Origin: Skeletonema tropicum
Taxonomy: Eukaryota; Bacillariophyta; Thalassiosirophyceae; Thalassiosirales; Thalassiosiraceae
DNA length: 64,000 bases
Assembly: GCA_037178625.1 (NCBI GenBank)
Contig: CM074129.1
Location: forward strand, 3,472,001-3,536,000
Direction: 5' to 3'
This document shows, piece by piece, positions 22,306 through 33,830 of the stretch (the first letter of the stretch is position 1; every line of letters starts with the position of its first letter). The position numbers and the translations under genes are program-made. A model generated the notes under the pieces. It worked only from the letters and a program-made list of their open reading frames with translations, did no database searches and was not told where the DNA came from.

Positions 22306-24741
22306 TTACCAATAGGAATCCTTAGTACTCTTCATTCTTCCACTCCCTCGTGGCGGAGTTGCCTCAGCAGTCTGAAACACACTTTCTTCCCTCACGTAGT
22401 GTCCCATTTCCTGAGCATGTCGATTCTTCATAGCTGCGTCCTTCTGTAGAAACGAACGAACAGCTCTATACACTGGCTCCAACTCTTCAAGACTCGGACT
22501 AGAAATCTTGATGGGATATCCTCGTCGCGGCAAGATGGTGAAGTAATGCCATGGTGTGGGTTCTCCGGGGTAGTTGATCCAATTTGGTTTGCCTTCCTTA
22601 CTTCTGAGAATGATCTTGGCTCCACGCAGATCAAACTGCTTGATTTTCACCGATATCTTTTGTCTGGTGTGAGTCTCTCTCACCGCAATATCGTAGTCCG
22701 CCTATAGGTTAGAAAGAAAGAAATTATCATAGAGTTAGCATCATGATGACGGAAAAGATCTTCTTCGTCAACTGAGCGAATAATAATAACTTACCTTGTT
22801 GTAAAACATGTTGACCGTCCAATCCTGAGCAACGATTCCTCCAACAACAACATACTTCATCTTCCACTCATTCGAACTCCTAGGAGCTTCCATATCAAGC
22901 GTATCATACTTGACCAAATGCTTATTCTCCGACAGAACCACCTCAAAATTGGGATTGAAGCATCGAACATTCAAAGGCCTGGGACAAATACGAATAAGTT
23001 CAGCGCAATGTACAGCATCCCTCACGGGCTCGCCATTCACTTCGAGTATGGTATGACCCAACATGATTCCAGAGTTGTACGCTGCCGAATTTTTCGCCAC
23101 GTAGGAAACAATTGGACGGGTACCCATGGCTTCAATTGCATTTGATGGTACGTTTTGAAGTAATGAGTCTTTGACTTCACGAGCAGTGTAGAACATGACA
23201 CCAAGCGAGCGTGCACCGACACGAGCATCGTAGTATTCACCATCAGTGGGCAACCCGTTTGAATCCAAAGATAGAGGAGCTTCGGCCTCCTTGGGTGTGC
23301 TATCATGAGAATATCTGTTGGGAGTAGAAGGCGCTGCCTCTGTTACATTATTTGATGTTCCCGGCATTGCTCCAAAGCCAGCAGCCGCCCATGGATCCTC
23401 TTCAGGAGGAGCAGTAGGTGCAGCACCAGCGGTGGCTGGTTGTGGTTGTGCTGGTGGTGATGCAACAGGAGCAGGTGCGCTAAAGACGCCGAATGGATCA
23501 TCATCCATTACTGCTGCCGTTGGTGCAGCTGCCGCTGGAACAGTTGCAGCACCAAAGGGATCAGCAGCAGCAGCAGGTTGAGCTGGTTGAGTACTTCCAA
23601 ATACACCAAACGGATCATCATTTGGCACAGCACTTGGAACTACAGCCTGTGAAGGAGAAGTCGGTGCTGCTGCTGCTGCTGGCTGATTACTAACTGGCAT
23701 GGCAGGAGGTTGTTGTCCACCAAATACACCAAATGGATCATTGACGGGTGCAGTGCTGGGAACAATTGCATCCCCCCCCGAAGTAGTTGGACTTGCCACG
23801 GGAGAGAAGCAATATCCGAATGGATCCGTATTGACTTGCGGAGCGAGAGCACTTACTGGACTCATTGGTGGACTAAATGTTCCCGTCGGATTAATATTTT
23901 GATTACCCCTTGGTGGAGACAGGGGAGCATTGGAAGGCATCGCAGTAGGTTGTGCTGTGGGATTTTCAGCAGTTGGAGCAGCTGTGGGTGGCTCAGCAGA
24001 TGGCATGGCTGATGCAACAGGTCCAAAATCAAACGGATTCGCATTTGCCTGGGGAGCAGGAGCTGATGGTTGCTGCATAACCGGTGCCGATTCATCCACA
24101 GGAAGCATTGTTGGCATGGGTGGAGGAGGCTGAGAAGGCGCATGTGCAGGCTCCTGATTCAAAATGGCAGACACATCACCAATTGGTGATTCAGGCTCTT
24201 TATTTTCAGCATAAACATCAGTTATGGGAGGTTTATTAGGTGTCCCTGCTGGAGGTTGGACTGGTGGTTGATCTTGCGGCATGGGAGCAGGAGGCATTTG
24301 CGGCGCCGCCATCATGGGAGCTGCAGGAGGTTGTGCAGTGGGCATTTGCATCACAGGTTGTTGCGGTACAGGCGGAGTAACTTGCGCCACGGAGGGTGCA
24401 GTGTACGTTGGTTGTTGGACGGGAGCTGGTGCAGTGTAAGTTGGCATTTGCTGCATTGGCGGAGCAACGTAGGTATTCATTTGAGGTTGAAGAGGCGCGG
24501 GAGTTGGATCGGCCATTGGAGCAGGTGGTGCCTGTGCAGGAGGAGCAGCGCTCATTGCCGCCCAAGGATCCTGCTGTTGCGGTTGCTGAGCAGGTTGAGA
24601 AGGATGAGCCATGCTCGGTGCGGCTGCGACACTGGGCATTGCTGGGCCAGGCGCAAAGGCTGCAAATGGATCCTGATTGTTCGCCTGCCTCTCCGGCGAG
24701 GCGGTAGGCGACATATGCTGCTGTGGCTGAAACATCTCCAT
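22306..24741 (-). CDS. DPF/NPF-rich protein with PDZ-like and PH-like modules (adaptor-like)
   Basis: Exons are 24741 down to 22795 and 22701 down to 22306. A 93-bp intron (GTAAGT to TAG) joins FYNK to ADYDIAVRE, giving 780 aa. The first ~500 residues are Pro/Ala/Gln-rich and disordered, and contain about nine short motifs: DPFAAF, DPWAAM, NPFDFG, DPFGYC, two DPFGVFG, DPFGAA, DPFGVF and DPWAAA. DPF/DPW and NPF are known ligands of AP-2 ear and EH domains in endocytosis. A PDZ-like unit follows, with SGIMLGHTILEVNGEPV, and then a PH-like fold, with EWKMKYVVVGG at its start and SLEELEPVYRAV as its last helix. The motif meaning is inference. A paralog is divergently transcribed from 25211. The first ATG directly opens the motif-rich region. 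Confidence 0.75.
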
Positions 24742-25210
24742 GTTTGCGTTGCTTGGTGATGCCGACGGGAAAGATTATGCCAACGAATGAATGATATGAT
24801 GTGTCCTCGTTGTCGTTGAAATTTCGTGTGCCTCGTTTTGGCTATTTGGCTATTTCACGGGCAGAGTCTTGTTGGGGTCATCGGAGGCGTTCTCATAATT
24901 TGAACGGATACGAGAAAAAAGTTCTAACCGTTATGTGTTGAATAATTACGTCTGTCCTAATTTTGTATGCTACAAGCTATTTTATAACCTCACAAAGCAT
25001 TCCCTCTTGAAACGGTGGTGACGGGTAAAAATCTAAAAATTTGCTCCGAACGGAAGCCAAAAAATACTCTTTGTGTCGATAATGAATATTTCCAGAAGAA
25101 ATTATTCCACAAGTATGCCAGAGTGCTCACCTGCTCATAAATTTTGCAAGAGCAGAACTCAAAGCATCAATAATCTAGCTTCACATTCTCCTCGTAATAT
25201 TATCGACATC
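24742..25210. promoter_or_regulatory. Divergent promoter region between the two adaptor-like paralogs
   Basis: About 470 bp separate the start codons of two related genes on opposite strands. They probably arose by inverted duplication and may share control elements. No motif was recognised. Confidence 0.4.
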
Positions 25211-26836
25211 ATGGCTTCTACTTGGGATTGGGCCGACAATTTATGTGGAGTTCAACTCCAACAAACCACTGAGCAGAAGCAACCTGCCGCTCAACCTACC
25301 GCTCAAGCAGCAACCACAACGAATGCTTTTGATTGGAATGCACCGCAATCTCCTCAAGGGCGTGAAGCTCCTAACATGTATTCCACCAACAGTCCGGGAG
25401 AACGAGTTGATTACTACTCTCCTGGTAGCAACAACGATAACAACAACTATCAGCTTCAGCCAGTTCAGAGTACAGGCTACCAGAACTACCAATTTGGAGG
25501 CCAGCAACAGTTTGTCCAACAGCCGCAGCAGCAGCAGCCATATGCATCGCCTCCTGTAGGAGCTCCACCATCTCCTCCTGATATTACCAACTTAGCTCTA
25601 GCACCAGCCATGCCAATTCAAGAGAGCCCTTCTGCTGTAACCCCACAGGCTCAAGCCGCCAACCCCTTTGATGTCTTTGCAACATCTATTGTACCAGCAG
25701 CTCAACCAGTCGCAACAAATGCGCCTGTTGATACCTTTGGAGTTGCACCAACCACTCCTACGCAACCATCGCCTGCTGCTCCCGCTGATCCTCTTGGAGC
25801 GTTTACAACATATGCTGCACCTCAACCAGTTGCAAATAACGCTCCCGTTGATCCCTTTGGAGCTGCACCAACAACCCCTACTGATGATCAAGGATCACTC
25901 AATTCATCTCTACCCGAGGATGATGATTTCTGGGCCCAGATGGGCTTCGGCCAGATCGATCATGCTGCGAACGTGTCAGCAGGAATTGTCACTCCCACTT
26001 CCGATCTCAGCGTAAGTGATACCAGTGCTACCTCTTTCAAACCTGAGCAAGTCAACCCACACTCTCTTGATGAGCGTGGCCTTCCTATCGGTGGGGAATA
26101 TTACATGATTCGTGTCACAACTCCTCTCCTTGGAGCCATCTTCACTGCTGCGAATGAGGTTCGTGATACTCTCTACAAGACAGCCTCCTTTCAGTTCGTG
26201 GAGAGCTTGAAGAAGCGCCCAGTCGTCTCCTTCCGAATTGATGGATCTGCTGCTGAGACATCTGGAGTTGGTATTGGGCACGTGCTTCTTAAAGTGAATG
26301 ATCAACCCATTCCCGATACTGATACTGCCGTGAAGGTGTTGTCTGAATCTCCTCGTCCTATGACCTTGGAGTTTTATGCACCTGGAAAAAATCAAGTGAA
26401 CGTTTCCAAGACAGAGGGTATGTGCATGGTCAAGTATGATAGTCGCGAAACAAACCACCCAAGAACTTCGAGAGAGTGGAAGCCCAAGTATGTTGTTATC
26501 GGAGATCTACTTGGTAAGCCCAACGTTATCTACATGTACCGATCAAAGTTTGAGTATGATATTGCCGTGAGGGAATCCCAAACCTCTCCTCGTACCTTGT
26601 CCGTCAAGGTGAAACAATTTGATATCACGGGAGCTAGAATCCTCAAGAGAGGTCAAGTCCGTTATACCAACCAGGCCGCGCCATGGTACTATTTCGTTAT
26701 TATGAGAGAATTTGGTCTCCCCATCAAGATTAGTGCTGAAAGTGAAGAACAGTTAGCTCCAGTGTATGATGGAATTGCAGCGTATCTTGCCAAATCAAAG
26801 AGGAAGCCAGCGACTGCCCCTCAATGGATGAAGTAA
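25211..26836 (+). CDS. Paralogous DPF/NPF protein with PDZ-like and PH-like modules
   Basis: I chose the ATG at 25211 (MASTWDWADNLCG). The frame is open upstream to an ATG at 25073, but those 46 codons look unlike the rest. The product has 541 aa in one exon. The N-terminal half is Gln/Pro/Ala-rich with NPFDVF, DTFGVA, DPLGAF and DPFGAA motifs. The C-terminal half matches the minus-strand neighbour: LDERGLPIGGEYY against LDSNGLPTDGEYY, a PDZ-like part (SGVGIGHVLLKVNDQPI) and a PH-like part (REWKPKYVVIGD, then YDIAVRE, then PIKISAESEEQLAPVYDGI). It has no intron where the neighbour does. As with the neighbour, a role in vesicle or membrane adaptor complexes is inferred only from the motifs. 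Confidence 0.75.
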   Translation: MASTWDWADNLCGVQLQQTTEQKQPAAQPTAQAATTTNAFDWNAPQSPQGREAPNMYSTNSPGERVDYYSPGSNNDNNNYQLQPVQSTGYQNYQFGGQQQFVQQPQQQQPYASPPVGAPPSPPDITNLALAPAMPIQESPSAVTPQAQAANPFDVFATSIVPAAQPVATNAPVDTFGVAPTTPTQPSPAAPADPLGAFTTYAAPQPVANNAPVDPFGAAPTTPTDDQGSLNSSLPEDDDFWAQMGFGQIDHAANVSAGIVTPTSDLSVSDTSATSFKPEQVNPHSLDERGLPIGGEYYMIRVTTPLLGAIFTAANEVRDTLYKTASFQFVESLKKRPVVSFRIDGSAAETSGVGIGHVLLKVNDQPIPDTDTAVKVLSESPRPMTLEFYAPGKNQVNVSKTEGMCMVKYDSRETNHPRTSREWKPKYVVIGDLLGKPNVIYMYRSKFEYDIAVRESQTSPRTLSVKVKQFDITGARILKRGQVRYTNQAAPWYYFVIMREFGLPIKISAESEEQLAPVYDGIAAYLAKSKRKPATAPQWMK

Positions 26837-27050
26837 ATGACTCCTAGTTGCTAGTTGGCATGTTGAGATTTTTGTGTGAAGCCTGTTGCTTCACTTGTAG
26901 CTGTGGAAGTTGCAAATTCTACGTTTTCAAGTGTAATGATAACTAAACACCGTTAGAAACAAATGCATGTTACCTTCCTATTTTACCACGTTATGAATAC
27001 GAACAACAACAACACAGTACACAAGTTCCAAGCTCGTGCACTGGCCAAGT

Positions 27051-29806
27051 CTAGTTCTTTTTGGCAGGCATCTTTGCCTCGACAACATCCTGATCAGTCG
27101 ATTGGGAGCCTTGATACTCGGCGAGCTCCTTCTGGTACCTCACTTTATCCGCAGCGGCCTTCTCGTCCCAGACGGCACGCTGTTGGTCGGTCAAAGCCTT
27201 CCAATTGGCAGACACGATCTTAGAGATCTCCCCGAAAGTCAAATCAGGTTGTCTTGCCTTCACATCTTCGCGAGTATCTTTAGAATAATGCATGAAAGCA
27301 GAGATGTTTCGCTTTGGAGCGTTGGGGTCTTTGGCCTTCTTCACTTTCTTCTTCTTGCTATTGTCATCAGAGACTGAGTCGGAAGCTGCTCGCTTGGAAG
27401 CTGCTGGCTTGGTTCCCTCCGCTTGCTTAGCTTGCCACCTTGCGTACTGATCCGTTTCCTTGTATCGAGCCAAATCCTTTTGGTACCTCTCTTTATCAGC
27501 TGCAGCTTTGGCATCCCAAACAGCCCTCTGGTCCGAAGACAATGCTTTCCAATTTGCAGATAATACCTTCGTGATGTTTGCATAGTCCATTTTAGGGTGG
27601 AGAACCTTGGTAATATCGCGGGTACTATTGCAATAATGAATGTAGGCAGAGATGTTTCGCTTTGGGGCGTTGGGGTCTTTTGCCTTCTTCTCTTTCTTCT
27701 CCTTCTTGCTTGATTGCTGCAGAGAATCATCAGAGTTCTCGGCCTTGCGCTTCTTTGCCTCGGCCTTTGGCTTCTTGCTTGATTGCTGTTGAGAATCATT
27801 AGAATCCTCAGCCTTGCGCTTCTTTGCTTTGGCCTTTGGCTTGGCATCGACTTCTGGAACTGTCGTCACATTTGATACACCGCGAGATTCTGAGTAGTTT
27901 GGAACTTCAATGACAAAACAAGCATTGACATAAAATGAAATATCACTCGCTTCAGGAAACAGAGAAAAGTAAGTGAAGTTAGAAATTGTTGAATTTGTTG
28001 AGGGGAGTTAAGTAGCAGTGAATGAAGAACAGGATCCCAACATTATACTAACCTTCGTTTCCAAAATACCCCTCAGCGCTCCACTCAGTATATCCTGCAG
28101 AGGTACTAGCGGCTAGGTCCATATCAACGATCCAAATGTCAACTTCATTTTGCAGTTGGCCTCCGCTTTGAGTAGTGTTGAAGAAGTCTGAAATGGTGTC
28201 GTCGCTCATTCTCTTTGGACACTTCTTCTTCTTCGGAAACCTAGAGAGTGAGAAATCTCCTTCACCATCACAGCTATAGTCATGTCCAAGCTGAGGAACA
28301 AGACGGACATTGAGACCAGCAGAAACTGCAGCGCTGGCAATGAGCAAGTCGTTCCCTTTGAGCTGTCTGATCTGGCGTGCATCCAGAGGTTGTGTGCTAT
28401 CCTTGTCGCCCGGGAACACTTGCTGATTGGTGTACTGGTGAATACAGGCACACCCGATCTTTCCACCATTCGATAGGAATCGATTATCACGAAGTCCTAA
28501 CAAGAGACTATCTCGAACTTGATTGGCTTGTTCTTGTCCCTCTAATGGGCGAGGAATGCATTCCGACGCAACAGCATTATCCTTTCGACGAAGGATGTAA
28601 GCAGCTGTAACACGAATGCCTTCCTTCACAGTGCGGATTTCATGGTCCACGTCAGAAAAGAAGGCACACCACTCAATCTTGTTATCGACAGTTTTCGCGC
28701 TGCCATACGAGCAGTGCGGGAGGCTGTACCGTTGAAAGTATTCGTTCACTTCACGGCCATGTGTCACTCTCATGCACCCTCCTTCGAATAAGGTTGGCAG
28801 ACAGATTACCATGGTTCCAAGCACTTGACAAAAGTGAACATTTGATTAAGTGAGATCAGGACGTGAACATTTGGGAATAAAGATACATATTAGAAGTACT
28901 CACTGTCTTCTCCGCGCGGAGTATCCTTATGCTTCTTGAACATACCTCCAGTCCGGTAAAGATTGAGGCTGTATTGCTCTGCGACCACATCAGTTTGTAT
29001 GTCCAAACTGACCTTGATATTGGCCAATATGTGGTCAATTGTTTCTTGAGGGATGTTTAGAGCAAACTTTGTAGCGTCGAGCTCTGTAAAATTGGCAAGT
29101 TATGCTGTGGTTAGAAAACATATTATTTTGACTGCAGGTATCGTATGATTATACACTCACGTAATGCATCCCTCACAGATTTATCAATCACTGTATCACC
29201 ACCCTTCCCAAATGCCGCTTGTGGCATTTCAGACATTAGATGTTCAAGTTGAGATTCCTGCTTCTTGAAAATATCCTTCCTGTTGTTGCCTCCAATGGGA
29301 GGGCGGTGTAACAAAATTGGCTCACCCATGGCTGTGCCATCCTCACCAAGAAGAGTGACCGTCGGCGCATATGGGAGGACAATGGACGAGCCACAGGAGA
29401 AAGAGGCAGAGCAGCCATTGACACATTGTTGAATGCGGTTGGTGACGATCTCTTGTACCTCAGCGTTGGAGAGGCTCTCTGGCATTGTACGTGAGGGGAC
29501 GAATGCGGTCTCTTGTACAGCCGTCTCGGAGGTAATGGAGGCAGGGCGGTGGACAACTGGTGCAGCAACACCCGTGTCAATTGGGGCCACAACAATACCA
29601 GTAGGAGCGGTCACATCACTATCAGATGAGACGGCAGCAACAATGCCGGGCATGTCATGTGGTGCACTCGAAGCGATCCCACTTGTTGAGTCAACCGGAG
29701 GCGCCGAGACGGCCGCCGGAGCATGCATCGTCGCGTTCTCCTCACTGGACGGCTCCTTAGCCACCACGGGCTGGGCGAGAGATGAGATGGGCGCTATGTT
29801 GGACAT
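27051..29806 (-). CDS. 2-oxoglutarate/Fe(II) oxygenase fused to two HMG boxes
   Basis: Four exons keep one frame: 29806-29161, 29083-28904, 28823-28053 and 27949-27051, with introns of 77, 80 and 103 bp, all GT-AG. The product has 831 aa. Residues 1-120 are a Ser/Ala/Pro leader shared with the next two genes. Residues about 140-550 form a prolyl-4-hydroxylase-like fold. Fe ligands are His267 and Asp269 (FKKHKDTPRGED) and His336 (FFSDVDHE), and Arg346 (EGIRVT) is placed to hold 2-oxoglutarate. Exon 3 ends in GYFGNE, and exon 4 continues ASDISFYVNACFVIEVPN, as in this fold's C-terminal strand. Lys-rich linkers and HMG boxes at about 624-696 and 740-813 (DPNAPKRNISA in each) follow. HMG boxes bind or bend DNA, so a chromatin-bound oxygenase is inferred. 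If exon 4 were separate, it would need a GTG start. Confidence 0.85.
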
Positions 29807-30341
29807 TGCTGATACTGATACTGCTGGGATGAGGTGTCAAATGAATACCTTCGGTTTGTGAGCGGTGTTGTGCTTGTTGCTTGTTGTGTGTTCGGGGTTC
29901 GAAGTGCAAGAATCGAGAATAAAGTGGGCAAGAAGGTATGTACTAATTCCTGCTTTAAGAAACGGCCACAACATAACGGTCGTATCTTTGAAATCTTTTC
30001 CGATGCGAAAAAGGGAGACGAATGGGCAGAGACTCTGCTGTGTGCAACACTGATCTACTCTCACAGACGAAGGTGTTGGAATCAGCTTATAACAGATGAT
30101 CCAGGCAAAGATATCATTGATTCAACTTGGAAATCTTAAAAGAAGGCGGAAAAGAGCACGATGAATCTTTGATTCACTAAATCTGCACCTGCACTTCTCA
30201 GTGGAACGCACGCGTAGATTTTACCAATCATTAGGATCAAATAAATGACACTTTATCATTTTATGATTACGAAAAGCACGGTACAATCAGCTTCAAGCCC
30301 ATACACCTGCTTGGTTGACTTATTCCCAATCAATCTATTTG
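29807..30341. other. Spacer between the first two HMG-cluster genes
   Basis: This 535-bp stretch lies between two minus-strand genes and should hold the promoter of the oxygenase-HMG gene and the 3' end of the next. Only short low-quality open frames are seen. Confidence 0.45.
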
Positions 30342-31763
30342 CTAAAGGGCTACTTCTGTTTCGTCCGAACACAAGTAGTCCAGAGCATCTTGAGTGGACA
30401 CTTTCGCTTCGACGACTTCCTGCACAGTCAATTCAAACCTCTGATACAAAGCTATTCTTTTCGTATACTCCAATCGATCCGCAAGGGCAACTCTCTCCCA
30501 GTAGTTACGCACTTTAGCAGACAATACATTCCAACCACTTTGTAAAATCATTGTTACCTCAATATCTTTCTTTTGAGGATGCCTGGAAGTGATATACTTG
30601 CGAGCATACGTATCATAGTTCATAAACGCAGGATCGGTGGAATCCTCAGCCGGCTTCTTGTCTTCAATTACATCAATTGTAGAATTAGATGTCACTTGCT
30701 TCCTCTCTTCCGCTGCAACATATGCTTGCCACGCCTTACCCTGCTCAAAATTCTTGTAGGCAGCCAATTCCTTGTCATACCTCAATTTATCTTCAATAGC
30801 TTGCTCATCCCAATGATCACGAGATTGGAAGGACAAATCATTCCAGCCTTTTCTCACAGTCTTTGTCACCTCTGAGGCTTTGGCATTGGGGGTCTTATCC
30901 TTGATCCAAGCGCGGGCATACGTCGCATAGTGCATGTAGGCAGTCTTATTTTTCTCGGGTGCATTGGGATCTTTGAGCACTTTGGTCTTCTTCTTGGTAG
31001 GTTGATCCTTCTTGGTAAGAAGTTGATCCTCGGGTTTGCGCTTCTTTGTTGAGGCCTCTTGGTCGACATCGCCTTCTTCTTCAACTCCGATGGGAGCTTT
31101 GGCAACATTGGCAGCATCTTCAATCCGCTTGGTCATGCTCATGCCCACTCCCACCTCATCATGGGTGGCTAGACCCAGTGACATTGTACGAGGAGGAGCA
31201 GTCGCATTCGTTGCAGACGTGTGCACCTCCCCAGTATCTCGAGGAGTGCAAAGGAGTTCACGAACTTCTCCAGGCTCTCGGGATGTAATAAATACGTCAA
31301 AACAATCATCTTTCGCAGCAACCTGGCTTGAGTGCTCCAAAGCATCAGCAACGAAAGTATCATTGCTGCTCTCGGCAACCATGTTATGAGATGCGCCCGG
31401 AGCGCCAACGATTCCATCGGTGTTGGTTGACGTGCTATTTGGATGGACAATCTGTGGAACATTGTCCTGTTGAACCGCAGGATCGTCACGATGAGGAGCG
31501 TTTACTGCCTCTGCCGCTGACTCATCAGTTGAGACGGTGGGGCCAAGACGATGCGTGGTCTGTGGAGATGCACTCGGAGCGCTGTCACTTGAGGCGCACG
31601 TGGATTTGATTGACGCGGCGTCAAGAGACTTAGCAGCAGCAGTTGCCGTCGGAGCATTACACGCCGGATCGGGAGAGGATGCCGTCAACAACGGCTCCTT
31701 TGGCACCACCTGCTCGGATGATGCGATGGATTGGAGGGAAGAAGCGGGGGCTGTGTTTGCCAT
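30342..31763 (-). CDS. Two-HMG-box protein with Ser/Ala/Thr-rich leader
   Basis: The chosen ATG at 31763 gives 473 aa starting MANTAPASSLQS, which lines up with the starts of the neighbouring paralogs (MSNIAPISSL, MTNIDATSSL); a frame 22 codons longer exists. Residues 1-200 are a low-complexity leader. A basic stretch (KKRKPED and KKKTK) precedes HMG box 1 (DPNAPEKNKTAYMHYATYAR to about LAAYKNFEQ). A second, more divergent box follows (DPAFMNYDTYARKY to about ALYQRFE). HMG boxes bind DNA with little sequence preference, so a nuclear architectural role is likely. It sits tail to head with the oxygenase-HMG gene and head-on to the satellite array upstream. No oxygenase domain is present. Confidence 0.8.
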   Translation of the reverse strand: MANTAPASSLQSIASSEQVVPKEPLLTASSPDPACNAPTATAAAKSLDAASIKSTCASSDSAPSASPQTTHRLGPTVSTDESAAEAVNAPHRDDPAVQQDNVPQIVHPNSTSTNTDGIVGAPGASHNMVAESSNDTFVADALEHSSQVAAKDDCFDVFITSREPGEVRELLCTPRDTGEVHTSATNATAPPRTMSLGLATHDEVGVGMSMTKRIEDAANVAKAPIGVEEEGDVDQEASTKKRKPEDQLLTKKDQPTKKKTKVLKDPNAPEKNKTAYMHYATYARAWIKDKTPNAKASEVTKTVRKGWNDLSFQSRDHWDEQAIEDKLRYDKELAAYKNFEQGKAWQAYVAAEERKQVTSNSTIDVIEDKKPAEDSTDPAFMNYDTYARKYITSRHPQKKDIEVTMILQSGWNVLSAKVRNYWERVALADRLEYTKRIALYQRFELTVQEVVEAKVSTQDALDYLCSDETEVAL

Positions 31764-32194
31764 GTTGCTTGGTTGTGCGTGCTCTAACTTCTTGCTGGGG
31801 TGGGGGGTGGGAAGGGAAGCAGGTGCCATGAGCCGAAAAAAAATGGAGGCAGATGAAAGATGATACTAATTCCCCCGTATCGTTTTAATACCGTATGAAG
31901 ATAATCGGGCGAGAAAAAAAGAGTCCATTGCAGACTCCTTGAAGAATTGCATTGCTTGGTGTCCGAGATTTCAATACATTCTTTGGTCGCAGGTAGTTGT
32001 TGAACAGCTTCAGGTACTAAAGAAGAAAGAGATATTGTTGCTGAGAGGAAAAATGATTGGTCAGAGTCTATGGTAGAGTATCTAAACAAGAAGTTGTTAT
32101 TCACGTGACTATAGTACCTTCAAGAGGAATAATCACTTCTGAAGATAATATCTTCACGTTGGAAAAAACAGGTGTTACTTTCAAAATAAGACCA
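31764..32194. promoter_or_regulatory. Upstream region of the two-HMG-box gene
   Basis: About 430 bp between the start of the HMG gene and the satellite array, presumed promoter. No recognised site. Confidence 0.35.
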
Positions 32195-33625
32195 AGTAAA
32201 AAGGGCCACTACAAGCGACTCATGCGAGTTTTGACGACAATAGACACGATGTGGTAGAATGTGGTGCTGCTGGCCAGCCCACACTCACACTGGACCTCTC
32301 AGATCAGCTACGAGGGTGTGGCATCGCTTCTACTCAAGCTATCCGTCTGAGCAGTGCCAATGAGCTTCTAAAAAATCAACGCCGAGTAAAAAGAGCCACT
32401 ACAAGTGGCTCATGCGCATAGTGACATTGGTAGATACGATTTGGTAGAATGTGGTGCAGCTGGCCAGCCCACACTCACACTGGACCTCTCAGATCAGCTA
32501 CAAGACTGTAGAATCTCTTCTACTCAAGCTATCGGTCTGCGCAGTGCCAATGAGCTTGTATGGTACCACCGCTTAGTGTTATGAGCGCCTAGAAACGGCT
32601 AATGCGCATAGTGACGACGATAGAGACGATTTGGTAGAATGTGGTGCAGCTGGCTAGCCCACACTGGACCTCTCAGATCAGCTACAAGACTGTAGCATCG
32701 CTTTCACTCAAGCTATCCGTCTGAGCAGTGCCAATGAGCTTCTAATGTATCACCGCCGAGTATAAAGAGCCACTAGAAGCGGCTCATGCGCATAGTGACG
32801 ACGATAGAGACGATTTGGTAGAATGTGGTGCAGCTGGCTAGCCCACACTGGACCTCTCAGATCAGCTACAAGACTGTAGCATCGCTTTCACTCAAGCTAT
32901 CCGTCTGAGCAGTGCCAATGAGCCTCTAATGTATCACCGCCGAGTATAATGGGCCCCTAGAAGCGGCTCATGCGCATAGTGACGACGATAGAGACGATTT
33001 GGTAGAATGTGGTGCAGCTGGCTAGCCCACACCCACACTGGACCTCTCAGATCAGCTACGATGCTGTAGCATCGCTTTTACTCAAGCTATCCATCTGAGC
33101 AGTGCCAATGAGCTTCTAATGTATCACCGCCGAGTATAAAGAGCCACTAGAAGCGGATCATGCGCATAGTGACGACGATAGAGACGATTTAGTAGAATGT
33201 GGTGCAGCTGGCTAGCCCACACTGGACCTCTCAGATCAGCTAAAAGACTGAAGCATCGCTTCTACTCAAGCTATCCGTCTCAGCAATGCCAATGAGCTTC
33301 TAATGTATCACCACCGAGTGTAATGGGCCACTAGAAGCGGCTCAGGCACATAGTGACGACGATAGAGACGATTTGGTAGAATGTGGTGCAGCTGGCCAGC
33401 CCACACTGGACCTCTTAGATCAGCTACGACGCTGTAGCATCGATGCTACGCTCCCTAGTCGTCTGCGCAGCTCTAACGTGCTTGTATAGTATCACCGCCG
33501 AGTAAAATGGGCCACTAGAAGCGGCTCGTGCGCATTTTGAAGACGATAGACACGATTTGTTAGGATGAGGTGCTGCTGGCCAGCTTCCACCGGACTTTTG
33601 AGATCAGCTACGATGTAGCTGACCT
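32195..33625. repeat. Satellite array, about eight units of 184-190 bp
   Basis: The word GTAGAATGTGGTG (or a close variant) recurs at 32254, 32444, 32634, 32818, 33002, 33192, 33376 and about 33560. Unit length is therefore 190 or 184 bp; the six-base difference comes from an extra CACTCA-type step in the CCCACACTGGACC region. Conserved blocks include GACCTCTCAGATCAGCTAC and CAATGAGCTTCTAA. Some units carry a hairpin, best at 32393-32411 (GAGCCACT, ACA, AGTGGCTC). The last unit has a 16-base palindrome at 33434-33449. No coding potential is visible. Confidence 0.9.
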
Positions 33626-33830
33626 CTGACCTTCAAATAGGAATGATCTCTTATTCAAATCTCTTGCATCGGAATAAATACGTGTTACTGTTTTACTTGA
33701 CGAATATTAGAACACGATAAAAAAGAAGCTAAATGTAAATGGCCTACTTCTCGACTTTCGAAGTCGAGGATCAAATTTAGAGAGAATTCACTGCATCGTC
33801 CAAGGATGCAGCCTTACTGTCTGCTGCTGT

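Noticed and set aside
24256..24759. 167-codon plus-strand open frame
   Set aside because: It is antisense to the Pro/Gln/Ala-rich coding region of the adaptor-like gene; composition explains the open frame.
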